Below, one piece after another: positions 16,998 through 25,780 of a stretch of DNA of 64,000 bases (position 1 is its first letter; each line of letters starts with the position of its first letter). Both the position numbers and the translations under genes were made by a program. The DNA comes from Pseudomonas sp. Irchel s3f7 (lineage in GTDB: Bacteria > Pseudomonadota > Gammaproteobacteria > Pseudomonadales > Pseudomonadaceae). The notes under the pieces are model-generated. The model saw only the letters and a program-made list of their open reading frames with translations, made no database searches and was not told the DNA's origin. Location: positions 1-64,000 of the forward strand of contig NZ_FYDO01000017.1 of NCBI RefSeq assembly GCF_900187615.1. Direction: 5' to 3'.

Positions 16998-18257
16998 ATG
17001 ACGCCTTTTCCTGCGCAGTATTTCGTTCCCGGCCTGATCGCCATTGCCGTGACCAGCGCGGCCCTGCCCGCTCACGCCGAGGAGTCGGGCTTTGTCGAAG
17101 GAGCCAAGGTCAACCTGAACCTGCGTAACTTCTACCTCAACCGCAACTTCACCAACCCGACCAAGGCTCAGGGCAAGGCTGAAGAGTGGACGCAAAGTTT
17201 CATCCTCGACGCCAAGTCCGGTTTCACCCAAGGCATCGTCGGATTCGGCGTGGATGTGCTGGGGTTGTACTCGGTAAAACTCGATGGTGGTAAAGGCACG
17301 GGCGGTACGCAATTGCTGCCGCTGGACAGCGACGGTCGCCCGGCGGATAACTTCGGGCGCACCAACGTCGCGTTCAAGGCCAAGCTGTCGCAGACTGAAG
17401 CGAAGGTCGGCGAATGGATGCCGGTGCTGCCGATCCTGCGTTCGGACGACGGGCGCTCGCTGCCGCAAACCTTCCGTGGCGGCCAGATCACCTCGAAGGA
17501 AATCAATGGCCTGACGCTCTACGGCGGCCAGTTCCGGCAGAACAGCCCGCGCGACGACAGCAGCATGGGCGACATGTCGATGACCGGAAAAGCCGCGTTC
17601 ACCTCCGACCGTTTCAACTTCCAGGGCGGCGAGTACGTGTTCAACGACAAACGCACCCAGATCGGTCTGTGGAACGCCGAACTCAAAGACATCTACAGCC
17701 AGCAATACGTCAATCTGATCCACAGCCAACCGCTGGGCGACTGGACCCTGGGCGCCAACCTCGGCTACTTCTACGGCAAGGAAGACGGCAGCGCCCGGGC
17801 CGGCGACCTGGACAACAAGACCTGGTCCGCAATGCTCTCGGCCAAATACGGCGGCAACACCTTTTATGTCGGCCTGCAAAAACTCACGGGCGACAACGCC
17901 TGGATGCGGGTCAACGGCACCAGCGGCGGGACGTTGGCCAACGACAGCTACAACTCCAGCTATGACAATGCCCAGGAGAAATCCTGGCAAGTGCGTCACG
18001 ACTACAACTTCGCCACCCTCGGCGTTCCGGGCCTGACGCTGATGAACCGCTACATCAGCGGCGACAACGTGCACACCGGTACGATTACTGATGGCAAGGA
18101 ATGGGGACGTGAATCGGAACTGGGCTACACCGTGCAGAGCGGTGCGCTGAAGGACTTGAACGTGAAGTGGCGCAACTCGACCATGCGCCGGGATTACAGC
18201 AACAACGAGTTCGATGAAAACCGCGTGATCGTCAGCTATCCGATCAGCTTGCTTTAA
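16998..18257 (+). CDS. OprD-family outer-membrane porin, BenF/OpdK-like, likely aromatic-acid uptake
   Basis: The 419-residue protein has a signal peptide (cut after PAHA, residue 27) and mature start EESGFVEGAKVNLNLRNFYLN, the OprD-family hallmark. RNSPRDDSSMGDMSM-like loop segments and a final beta-strand ending in SYPISLL follow. OprD/OccK channels carry small carboxylates. Its position next to pcaC, facing the pca operon, and PcaR-type boxes upstream indicate uptake of protocatechuate, 4-hydroxybenzoate or related acids. In P. putida a BenF-like porin gene holds the same place. Substrate is inferred from context. Confidence 0.85.
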   Translation: MTPFPAQYFVPGLIAIAVTSAALPAHAEESGFVEGAKVNLNLRNFYLNRNFTNPTKAQGKAEEWTQSFILDAKSGFTQGIVGFGVDVLGLYSVKLDGGKGTGGTQLLPLDSDGRPADNFGRTNVAFKAKLSQTEAKVGEWMPVLPILRSDDGRSLPQTFRGGQITSKEINGLTLYGGQFRQNSPRDDSSMGDMSMTGKAAFTSDRFNFQGGEYVFNDKRTQIGLWNAELKDIYSQQYVNLIHSQPLGDWTLGANLGYFYGKEDGSARAGDLDNKTWSAMLSAKYGGNTFYVGLQKLTGDNAWMRVNGTSGGTLANDSYNSSYDNAQEKSWQVRHDYNFATLGVPGLTLMNRYISGDNVHTGTITDGKEWGRESELGYTVQSGALKDLNVKWRNSTMRRDYSNNEFDENRVIVSYPISLL

Positions 18258-18276
18258 CTACCAGCACTGCCATTTC

Positions 18277-18360
18277 TGTAGGAGCTGGCTTGCCAGCGAA
18301 GTCGGCCTCAGCAGCGACGCACAATTCCAGGGCCTCTTCGCCGGCAAGCCGGCTCCTACA
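18277..18360. repeat. REPIN between the porin and pcaC
   Basis: TGTAGGAGCTGGCTTGCCAG and CCGGCAAGCCGGCTCCTACA face each other across about 40 bp between two convergent genes. GAGCTGGCTTGCCAGC class. Confidence 0.88.
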
Positions 18361-18373
18361 GGGATCAGATCAC

Positions 18374-18766
18374 TTACTCCCGCGATTCAACCCCCAACTC
18401 ATCCCACACCGATTCCGCCAGGTGGAACGTCGCATTGGCAGCCGGAATGCCGCAGTAGATCGCGCTCTGCATGATCACTTCCTTGATCTCGCCACGGCTG
18501 ACGCCGTTGTTGGCGGCGGCGCGCAGGTGCAGTTTGAGTTCGCCCTCGCGGTTCATGCCGATCAGCATGGCGATGGTGATCAGGCTGCGGGTATGGCGCG
18601 GCAGGCCTGGACGGGTCCAGATGTCACCCCAGGCGTGGCGGGTGATCATTTCCTGAAACTCCGAGTTGAACTCGGTCAGGGTGGTCAGGCTGCGGTCGAC
18701 GTGGGCATCGCCCAGTACCGCACGACGGAGTTCCATTCCTTCGTCGTAACGTTGTTTCTCATCCAC
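18374..18766 (-). CDS. pcaC: 4-Carboxymuconolactone decarboxylase
   Basis: The 130-residue all-helical protein has the carboxymuconolactone decarboxylase core: HAWGDIWTRPGLPRHTRSLI and LHLRAAANNGVSRGEIKEVI, then QSAIYCGIPAANATFHLAE. PcaC removes CO2 from gamma-carboxymuconolactone to give beta-ketoadipate enol-lactone. It is the last gene of the pca operon, ten bases after pcaD. Confidence 0.93.
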   Translation of the reverse strand: MDEKQRYDEGMELRRAVLGDAHVDRSLTTLTEFNSEFQEMITRHAWGDIWTRPGLPRHTRSLITIAMLIGMNREGELKLHLRAAANNGVSRGEIKEVIMQSAIYCGIPAANATFHLAESVWDELGVESRE

Positions 18767-18776
18767 AAAATAATCC

Positions 18777-19580
18777 TCAATGTGCCGTCAAAAACGTCAG
18801 CACGCGCTCGCTGAAAGCGTCGCCTGCCTGGACGTTGGACAAGTGCGCGGCATAGAACTCGGCGTACTCGGCGCCTGGCACATGCTCCTGAATGAAGTGC
18901 CCGCCAGACGGCGGCGTCACCGCATCCTGAGCGCCGGCAATCACCAGCAGTGGCGCTTTGATCAAGGACAACTGATCACGAAAATCAGCATCACGCACCG
19001 CTGCACAGTTGGCCGCGTAACCTTCTGGCGACGTGGCCGCGAGCATGTCGGTGATCTGCTTGGCCGCTGCCGGGTTGGCCTCGGAAAAGTCCGGGGTGAA
19101 CCAGCGGGCAATCGACGCATCGCGCAGGGCAATCATGGCTGCCTGACCATCGCGCAAGACCATTTCAATGCGCGGGTCCCAGATCGATGGATCGCCGATT
19201 TTCGCTGCGGTGTTGCACACGATCAGTTTGTTCAGGCGCTCGCCGGCATTGATGCCCAGCCACTGGCCGATCAACCCGCCCATGGACAGACCGCAGAAAT
19301 GCGCGCGCTCGATGTGCAAGGCATCCAGCAAGGCGAGCACGTCGTGCCCCAGTTGCTCAATGCTGTACGGCCCCGGTGTCACCAAGGACTGGCCGTGACC
19401 GCGCGTGTCGAAGCGCAACACGCGAAAATGCTTGGTGAACGCCGGGATTTGCGCGTCCCACATGTGCAGGTCGGTGCCTAGCGAGTTGGACAGCACCAAC
19501 ACCGGTGCATCGACCGGTCCGTCGTGCGGCCCTTGAATCTGGTAGTGCAGTTCGCCCTCGGCGAGTTGTACGAAAGCCAC
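18777..19580 (-). CDS. pcaD: 3-Oxoadipate enol-lactonase
   Basis: The 267-residue alpha/beta hydrolase has the nucleophile elbow GLSMGG with Ser99, an oxyanion-region SNSLGTD and a C-terminal His (AAHLSN). PcaD hydrolyses the enol-lactone to beta-ketoadipate. It is separate from pcaC here, unlike the pcaDC fusions of some bacteria. It lies between pcaB (11-base gap) and pcaC. Confidence 0.92.
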   Translation of the reverse strand: MAFVQLAEGELHYQIQGPHDGPVDAPVLVLSNSLGTDLHMWDAQIPAFTKHFRVLRFDTRGHGQSLVTPGPYSIEQLGHDVLALLDALHIERAHFCGLSMGGLIGQWLGINAGERLNKLIVCNTAAKIGDPSIWDPRIEMVLRDGQAAMIALRDASIARWFTPDFSEANPAAAKQITDMLAATSPEGYAANCAAVRDADFRDQLSLIKAPLLVIAGAQDAVTPPSGGHFIQEHVPGAEYAEFYAAHLSNVQAGDAFSERVLTFLTAH

Positions 19581-19591
19581 AGCAATCTCCT

Positions 19592-20956
19592 TCAGGCAGT
19601 CAATGCAGAATGTTCAGCCACCGCTCGCTCGACCCAGGTTTTGGCCTGGCCGAGGTAGTGGGCGGGGTCCAGCAGATGATCGAGTTCGGCGGCCGACAAC
19701 TCGGCCGTCACTTGCGGCTCGTCGCCGAGCACCGCACGCAGATGACGCTGTTCGGCCACGGCACGTTTGCAGCATTGTTCCAGCAGATGATGCGCGGTAT
19801 CGCGTCCCACCCGTTGCGCGAGGACGATGCTCACCGCTTCGGCGAGTACCAGGCCCTGGGTCAAATCGAGGTTGCGGGTCATGCGTGCGGCGTCCACTTC
19901 CAGCCCCTGCGCGATCAACAGTGCTTGTTGCAGACTGCCGGACACCAGGCAGCAAATCTCCGGCAGGGTTTCCCATTCGGCATGCCACAGGCCGAGACTG
20001 CGCTCGTGTTCCTGAGGCATGGCGCTGAACAGGGTCGAGAGCAAACCGGGAACACGGGTCGCCGCGCCGATCAGCACCGCCGCGCCCACCGGGTTGCGTT
20101 TGTGCGGCATGGTCGAAGAGCCGCCCTTGCCCGGCGCCGAAGGTTCGAACACTTCGGCGGCTTCGGTTTGCATCAACAGGCTGATGTCGCGGCCCATTTT
20201 GCCGAGGCTGCCGGCGATCAGGCCAAGTACCGCGCCGAATTCCACCACGCGATCGCGCTGGGTGTGCCACGGCTGGTCGGGCAAGGTCAGTTGCAGTTCT
20301 TCGGATAGCGCCTGGGCAATTGGCATCGCTTGCTCGCCAAGTGCCGCGAGGGTTCCGGAAGCACCGCCGAATTGCAGCACCAGCAGACGCGGTTTGAGTT
20401 CGGCCAAACGTTGGCGGCTGCGTGTCACGGCGCCCAGCCAACCGGCGATTTTCATGCCGAGGGTGACCGGTGTCGCATGCTGCAACCAGGTGCGCCCCGC
20501 CAGCGGAGTGGCGGCATATCGCTGGGCCTGAGTCGCAAGGGATTGGCCCAGGTCCGCGAGATCTTTTTCAATCAATTCCAACGCTCGGCGCAATTGCAGC
20601 ACCAGGCCGCTGTCCATCACGTCCTGGCTGGTCGCACCCAGATGCACGTATCGCTCAGCCTCGGCATTTTGCGCGGCGATCTGTTTGCCCAGTGCCTTGA
20701 CCAACGGAATCGCCGAGTTCCCCGCCGTGGCAATCGCCTCGGCGAGGGTGGCAAAGTCGTAATGCCCGGCGCTGCACGCCGCCTCAATCGGCGCGACCGC
20801 ACTCACCGGAATCAAGCCAACCCGCGCTTCAGCACGGGCCAGTGCCGCTTCGAAATCGAGCATGGCCTGGACCCGGCCCTGATCGCAGAACACTTCACGC
20901 ATATCACGCGCCGTGAAATAGGCATCGAACAATTGATTGCCCGGTCGCTGGTTCAT
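19592..20956 (-). CDS. pcaB: 3-Carboxy-cis,cis-muconate cycloisomerase
   Basis: The 454-residue protein belongs to the fumarase/aspartase superfamily: signature GGSSTMPHKRNPVGA at about residue 280, plus HLGATSQDVMDSGLVLQ and TWLQHATPVTLGMK blocks. It lactonises 3-carboxymuconate to 4-carboxymuconolactone, with catalytic Ser in the GSS loop. The start ATG at 20956 lies 45 bp after the transporter gene in the same transcription unit. Confidence 0.92.
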   Translation of the reverse strand: MNQRPGNQLFDAYFTARDMREVFCDQGRVQAMLDFEAALARAEARVGLIPVSAVAPIEAACSAGHYDFATLAEAIATAGNSAIPLVKALGKQIAAQNAEAERYVHLGATSQDVMDSGLVLQLRRALELIEKDLADLGQSLATQAQRYAATPLAGRTWLQHATPVTLGMKIAGWLGAVTRSRQRLAELKPRLLVLQFGGASGTLAALGEQAMPIAQALSEELQLTLPDQPWHTQRDRVVEFGAVLGLIAGSLGKMGRDISLLMQTEAAEVFEPSAPGKGGSSTMPHKRNPVGAAVLIGAATRVPGLLSTLFSAMPQEHERSLGLWHAEWETLPEICCLVSGSLQQALLIAQGLEVDAARMTRNLDLTQGLVLAEAVSIVLAQRVGRDTAHHLLEQCCKRAVAEQRHLRAVLGDEPQVTAELSAAELDHLLDPAHYLGQAKTWVERAVAEHSALTA

Positions 20957-21001
20957 AAACAGTTCCTGAAGGCGCGGGCCTTGGCGACCCGCGCGTGAAG
21001 A

Positions 21002-22306
21002 TCAAAGATCGTGGTGCAGATACTTCGCCTGTTTCGGCAAACGCAGGCTGAACAGGAAGGCGATCGCCATCATCACCGTCACGTACCAATAAAAGGAGTT
21101 TTCCATCCCAACGGCCTTGAGGCTCAGAGCCACGTATTCCGCCGAGCCACCGAAGATCGCATTCGCCACCGCATACGCCAGGCCAACGCCCAGTGCGCGC
21201 ACTTGCGGGGGGAACATCTCGGCTTTCACCAGACCGCTGATCGAGGTGTAAAAACTCACGATCGCCAGCGCCAGGGTAATCAGCACAAAAGCCATGAACG
21301 GGCTGCTGACGCTTTTGAGGCTAAGCAGGATCGGCACGGTGCACAAGGTACCCAGCGCGCCGAACCAGAGCATCGAATTACGTCGGCCAATCTTGTCCGC
21401 GAGCATGCCGAAGATCGGCTGCATGCACATATAAAGAAACAGCGCGCCAGTCATGATGTAACTGGCCGTCTTGGCGTGCATGCCGGCGGTGTTCACCAGG
21501 TACTTCTGCATGTACGTGGTGAAGGTGTAGAAAATCAGCGAGCCACCGGCGGTGTAACCGAGCACGGTGATGAACGCGGCTTTGTGGTCGCGGAACAGTG
21601 CCTTGATACTGCCGGCGTCCTTGTTTTCGCGCATTTCCTTGCTGGTGGTTTCTTTCAGCGAACGACGCAGGAACAGCGAAATCAGCGCCGCCACTGCACC
21701 GACCACGAACGGAATCCGCCAGCCGTAGGCACGCAGGTCTTCTTCAGTGAGGATTTGTTGCAGGACCACCACCAGCGACACCGCCAGCAATTGCCCGCCA
21801 ATCAATGTCACGTACTGGAACGACGCGTAGAACCCGCGCTGGCCCTTGAGTGCCACTTCGCTCATGTAGGTCGCGGTGGTGCCGTACTCGCCGCCCACCG
21901 ACAAGCCTTGCAGCAAACGCGCGAACAGCAACAGGATCGGCGCCCAGACACCGATGTCCTTGTACGTTGGCAGGCAGGCGATCAGCAATGAGCCGAAGCA
22001 CATCATCAGAATCGAGATCAGCATCGAGTTCTTGCGCCCGTGCTTGTCCGCGACACGGCCGAAAATCCAGCCGCCAATCGGCCGCATCAGGAACCCGGCG
22101 GCAAACACGCCAGCGGTGTTGACCAACTGCACCGTGGGGTTGTCGGACGGGAAAAACGCAGGCGCGAAGTAGATTGCGCAGAAGGCGTAGACGTAGAAGT
22201 CGAACCATTCGACGAGGTTGCCGGACGAGGCACCGACAATGGCGAAGATCCGCTTGCTACGCTCTTCGCCGGTATAAAGAGCTGTAGGCGCTGTGGGTGT
22301 TGTCAT
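21002..22306 (-). CDS. pcaT: MFS metabolite:H+ symporter, PcaT-like (beta-ketoadipate/dicarboxylate)
   Basis: The 434-residue protein from the ATG at 22306 has twelve membrane segments and the MHS-family features: SSGNLVEWFDFYVYAFCAIYF, GRVADKHGRKNSM between helices 2 and 3, and GLSVGGEYGTTATYMSE. It is closest to PcaT/KgtP carriers. The PcaT assignment (beta-ketoadipate uptake) rests on its place directly before pcaB, as in P. putida. The ribosome-binding site is weak. A further 16 codons upstream are possible but begin with less typical sequence. Confidence 0.83.
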   Translation of the reverse strand: MTTPTAPTALYTGEERSKRIFAIVGASSGNLVEWFDFYVYAFCAIYFAPAFFPSDNPTVQLVNTAGVFAAGFLMRPIGGWIFGRVADKHGRKNSMLISILMMCFGSLLIACLPTYKDIGVWAPILLLFARLLQGLSVGGEYGTTATYMSEVALKGQRGFYASFQYVTLIGGQLLAVSLVVVLQQILTEEDLRAYGWRIPFVVGAVAALISLFLRRSLKETTSKEMRENKDAGSIKALFRDHKAAFITVLGYTAGGSLIFYTFTTYMQKYLVNTAGMHAKTASYIMTGALFLYMCMQPIFGMLADKIGRRNSMLWFGALGTLCTVPILLSLKSVSSPFMAFVLITLALAIVSFYTSISGLVKAEMFPPQVRALGVGLAYAVANAIFGGSAEYVALSLKAVGMENSFYWYVTVMMAIAFLFSLRLPKQAKYLHHDL

Positions 22307-22383
22307 CGTTTTTTCACTCAATGGGGACGGTGAGAGTCTAGACACACTTTGCAACAGTCCCGTTCCGCAGATGCATCAGCCTC

Positions 22384-22470
22384 TGTAGGAGCCGGCTTGC
22401 TGGCGATTGCGTTGTGTCATTCAACATTGATGAAACTGACACCGTAATCGCCAGCAAGCCGGCTCCTACA
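22384..22470. repeat. REPIN inside the pca operon
   Basis: TGTAGGAGCCGGCTTGCTGG and CCAGCAAGCCGGCTCCTACA flank about 40 bp between pcaG and pcaT. It is the only REP pair inside the pca gene run and may tune expression between its two halves. Confidence 0.9.
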
Positions 22471-22488
22471 GGGGGGTACGGTGCTCAC

Positions 22489-23055
22489 TCAATAATCGAA
22501 GAACACCGTCTCGGCATCGGTGCCCTGCAGAATCACATTCCACTGGTAAACACCTGATGCATCCTGCTTCGCCATCAGCGTGCTGCGGCGTTCGGCCGGT
22601 ACGCATTCGAGCAGCGGATCGTCGACGTTGGCCGGTTCGCCATCAAAGTAGATCCGCGTCAGCAGGTGCTTCACCAAACCACGGGCGAACACCAGCACCA
22701 CCAGGTGCGGGGCCTGGGTCGTGCCTTTCAGGCCTTCGACGGTACCCGGTTTGATCGTGGTGAAACGGAAACGCCCTTCGGCATCCACCGGCACCCGACC
22801 AAAGCCTTCAAAGTTCGGGTCCAGGGGTTTGTCCTGGTCGTCTTCCGGGTGGTCGTACTTGCCGGCCGCGTTGGCCTGCCAGACTTCCAGCATGGCGTCG
22901 TTGACGACGTCGCCGTTGCCATCGACCACTTGCCCGGTGATCGCCACGCGTTCGCCCAGGGTTTGCTCGACAGCCAGATTTTCACGATTCAGCCAGGTCA
23001 GGCCGATGTGGTAGTACGGCCCGACGGTGTGGGACGTGGTCGCATTCAGCGTCAT
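22489..23055 (-). CDS. pcaG: Protocatechuate 3,4-dioxygenase alpha subunit
   Basis: The 188-residue subunit starts MTLNATTSHTVGPYYHIGL, the standard PcaG opening, and keeps the intradiol dioxygenase fold (GQVVDGNGDVVNDAMLEVWQANAAG). The alpha subunit lacks the iron ligands and builds the (alpha-beta-Fe)n enzyme with PcaH. One base separates it from pcaH. Confidence 0.93.
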   Translation of the reverse strand: MTLNATTSHTVGPYYHIGLTWLNRENLAVEQTLGERVAITGQVVDGNGDVVNDAMLEVWQANAAGKYDHPEDDQDKPLDPNFEGFGRVPVDAEGRFRFTTIKPGTVEGLKGTTQAPHLVVLVFARGLVKHLLTRIYFDGEPANVDDPLLECVPAERRSTLMAKQDASGVYQWNVILQGTDAETVFFDY

Positions 23056-23056
23056 C

Positions 23057-23761
23057 TTATTTCTCCATCGGCGTGGCGTCGCGGCCGCGCAAAACGATGT
23101 CCCAGCGATAACCGAGGGCATAGGAAGGGATGGTTTTTTCCAGATCGAACGTGGCGATCAAACGCTCTTTGGCGCGGGTATCCGGCACACAGTTGTAGAT
23201 CGGGTCGTAGGCCAGCAGCGGATCGCCCGGGAAATACATTTGGGTGACCAGACGCGTGAGGATGCTCGGCCCGAACAGCGAAAAATGGATGTGCGCCGGG
23301 CGCCAGGCATTGTGATGGTTGCCCCACGGATAGGCGCCAGGCTTGATGGTCTGGAACTGATACCAGCCATCGGCGTCGGTCACGGTGCGGCCAGTGCCGG
23401 TGAAGTTCGGGTCCAGCGGCGCGTCGTGCAAATCACGGGCATGGGCGTAGCGACCGGCGGCGTTGGCCTGCCAGATCTCCACCAGAATCCCCGGCACCGG
23501 CAGACCGTTTTCGTCCAGCACGCGGCCGTGGATGATGATGCGCTCACCCTGAGGTTCCGCGTCATGCTGGGCGGTCAGGTCGTTGTCCTTCTCGTTGATG
23601 CGTTCGGCACCTACGGTCGGACCGGTAATTTCCGACAACGAATGCGGCAGGAACACCAACGGCTTGGACGGCGAGCGCAGGTTGGTGGATTGGTAGGTCG
23701 GATGCAGATAAGGCGGCTGGGTGCCTTCCTGCGGGCGACGGTAACCAGGCTTGTCAGTCAT
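23057..23761 (-). CDS. pcaH: Protocatechuate 3,4-dioxygenase beta subunit (iron-binding)
   Basis: The 234-residue subunit from the ATG at 23761 (GAGGAAAG before it) has the intradiol signature LVEIWQANAAGRYAHARD. Fe ligands are expected in YAHARD (Tyr), PGAYPWGNHHNAWRPAHIHF (Tyr and two His). It opens protocatechuate between the hydroxyls to give 3-carboxy-cis,cis-muconate. The longer frame to 23836 has no ribosome-binding site and was set aside. It follows pcaF by 37 bp. Confidence 0.93.
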   Translation of the reverse strand: MTDKPGYRRPQEGTQPPYLHPTYQSTNLRSPSKPLVFLPHSLSEITGPTVGAERINEKDNDLTAQHDAEPQGERIIIHGRVLDENGLPVPGILVEIWQANAAGRYAHARDLHDAPLDPNFTGTGRTVTDADGWYQFQTIKPGAYPWGNHHNAWRPAHIHFSLFGPSILTRLVTQMYFPGDPLLAYDPIYNCVPDTRAKERLIATFDLEKTIPSYALGYRWDIVLRGRDATPMEK

Positions 23762-23798
23762 TACACTTTCCTCAATTCTTATAAGTCGACGGCGCGTG

Positions 23799-25001
23799 TC
23801 AGACGCGCTCGATCGCCAGTGCCAGACCTTGGCCAACGCCGACGCACATAGTCGCCAGACCTTTCTTGCCGCCGGTTTTTTCCAGCTGATGCAAAGCGGT
23901 CAACACCAACCGCGCGCCACTCATGCCCAACGGATGCCCCAAGGCAATGGCGCCGCCGTTCGGGTTGACCTGCGCCGCATCATCCGCGATCCCCAGTTCA
24001 CGCAACACTGCCAAACCCTGGCTGGCGAAGGCTTCGTTGAGTTCGATCACGTCGAAATCGCTGACCGCCACGCCGAGGCGCTCGATCAGTTTACGCACTG
24101 CCGGTACCGGACCGATGCCCATTACACGCGGGGCAACACCGGCGCTGGCCATGCCCAGCACTTTGGCACGGGCCGTCAGGCCGTGTTTCTTCACCGCTTC
24201 GGCCGAGGCCAGGATCAACGCGGCAGCACCGTCGTTCACGCCCGAGGCATTGCCGGCCGTGACGGTTTTGTCGGGGCCGTTGACCGGTTTCAGTTTGGTC
24301 AGGGCTTCGAGCGTGGTGTCGGCGCGAGGATGTTCGTCCTGGCTGACCACGGTTTCACCCTTCTTGTGGGCAATGCGCACTTCGACGATTTCTTCGGCGA
24401 AAAAGCCTGCGGCTTGCGCGGCGGCGGTGCGTTGCTGACTGCGTAGGGCGAACGCGTCCTGATCGGCGCGAGATACCTTGTAGTCATCCGCAACGTTGTC
24501 AGCAGTCTGCGGCATCGCGTCCACACCGTACTGGGCTTTCATCAACGGGTTGATGAAGCGCCAGCCGATGGTGGTGTCTTCCAGTTTCATGTTGCGCGAA
24601 AACGCCGCGTCGGCCTTGCCCATCACGAACGGCGCACGGGACATCGACTCGACGCCACCGGCAATCGCCAGCTCCATCTCGCCACTGGCGATAGCGCGGA
24701 ACGCGGTGCCGATGGCATCCATGCCCGAAGCGCAGAGGCGGTTGAGGGTCACACCCGGAATGGTTTCCGGCAGGCCGGCCAGCAGCAGCGCCATGCGCGC
24801 CACGTTACGGTTGTCTTCACCGGCCTGGTTGGCGCAGCCGAGGAACACCTCGTCCACGGCGTTCCAGTCCACCGACGGGTTGCGCTCCATCAAGGCCTTG
24901 ATCGGCACGGCGGCGAGGTCGTCGGCGCGAACCGTCGACAAGCCGCCGCCGAAACGGCCGATGGGAGTGCGGATCGCGTCGCAGATATAAACGTCACGCA
25001 T
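23799..25001 (-). CDS. pcaF: Beta-ketoadipyl-CoA thiolase
   Basis: The 400-residue thiolase starts MRDVYICDAIRTPIGRFGG. Active-site Cys90 is in LNRLCASGMDAIG, the GHPLGMSGARL histidine block follows, and the second Cys is in TMCVGVGQG. It splits beta-ketoadipyl-CoA into acetyl-CoA and succinyl-CoA. The ATG at 25001 shares one base with the pcaJ stop. A GTG one codon upstream is a less likely start. Confidence 0.93.
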   Translation of the reverse strand: MRDVYICDAIRTPIGRFGGGLSTVRADDLAAVPIKALMERNPSVDWNAVDEVFLGCANQAGEDNRNVARMALLLAGLPETIPGVTLNRLCASGMDAIGTAFRAIASGEMELAIAGGVESMSRAPFVMGKADAAFSRNMKLEDTTIGWRFINPLMKAQYGVDAMPQTADNVADDYKVSRADQDAFALRSQQRTAAAQAAGFFAEEIVEVRIAHKKGETVVSQDEHPRADTTLEALTKLKPVNGPDKTVTAGNASGVNDGAAALILASAEAVKKHGLTARAKVLGMASAGVAPRVMGIGPVPAVRKLIERLGVAVSDFDVIELNEAFASQGLAVLRELGIADDAAQVNPNGGAIALGHPLGMSGARLVLTALHQLEKTGGKKGLATMCVGVGQGLALAIERV

Positions 25002-25780
25002 CACGCTTCTCCGGGAGCTTGGCCGTGGGCGGCCGCGGTACGGGCTTCGAGATCGCGCAGCGCGGTCAGCTCGACTTCAGTCGGCTCGGCGGTGTGCTCA
25101 ATCGTGTCGGCAAAGCGAATCGCCCAACCGGTGGCCGCTACCACTTGTTCGCGGGTCACGCCCGGGTGCAGTGCGGTGACCACGAACTCGTGGGTGCCCT
25201 CCTCCGGTTCCATGATGCACAGGTCGGTAATGATGCCGACCGGACCGGCGCCTGGCAGGCCGAGACGCTTGCGCGAATCGCCGCCCTCACCATGGCCGAC
25301 CGAGGTAATGAAGTCGAGCTTGTCGACAAACGAACGCGCCGACTGCTTGAGGATGATCAGCACGCTCTTGGCGGAACCGGCGATCTCCGGCGCGCCACCG
25401 GCACCTGGCAGGCGCACTTTCGGCGAGTGGTAATCACCGACCACGGTGGTGTTGATGTTGCCGAAACGGTCGACCTGCGCCGCGCCGAGGAAGCCGACGT
25501 CAATGCGACCGCCCTGCAACCAATAGCGAAAAATCTCACCGGTCGGTACGACGGTGTCAGCGGTTTCCGCCAGTTCACCGTCACCGATCGACAGTGGCAA
25601 TACGCTCGGCTTGGCCCCAATCGGACCCGATTCGTAGATCAAGACGACATCAGGCGAGGAAGTCAGGCGCGCCAGGTTGGCCGCTTTCGACGGCAGGCCG
25701 ATACCGACGAAGCACACCGAACCGTTCTTCAAGCGACGGGCAGCGGCGACGGTCATCATTTCATTGGTGGTGTAAGTCAT
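25001..25780 (-). CDS. pcaJ: 3-Oxoadipate CoA-transferase subunit B
   Basis: The 259-residue subunit starts with TNEMMTVAAARRLKNGSVCF and has LIYESGPIGAKP with the expected catalytic Glu of family I CoA-transferases, then GGGRIDVGFLGAAQVDRFGN. With PcaI it moves CoA from succinyl-CoA to beta-ketoadipate. Start and stop overlap its neighbours by one base each. Confidence 0.93.
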   Translation of the reverse strand: MTYTTNEMMTVAAARRLKNGSVCFVGIGLPSKAANLARLTSSPDVVLIYESGPIGAKPSVLPLSIGDGELAETADTVVPTGEIFRYWLQGGRIDVGFLGAAQVDRFGNINTTVVGDYHSPKVRLPGAGGAPEIAGSAKSVLIILKQSARSFVDKLDFITSVGHGEGGDSRKRLGLPGAGPVGIITDLCIMEPEEGTHEFVVTALHPGVTREQVVAATGWAIRFADTIEHTAEPTEVELTALRDLEARTAAAHGQAPGEA

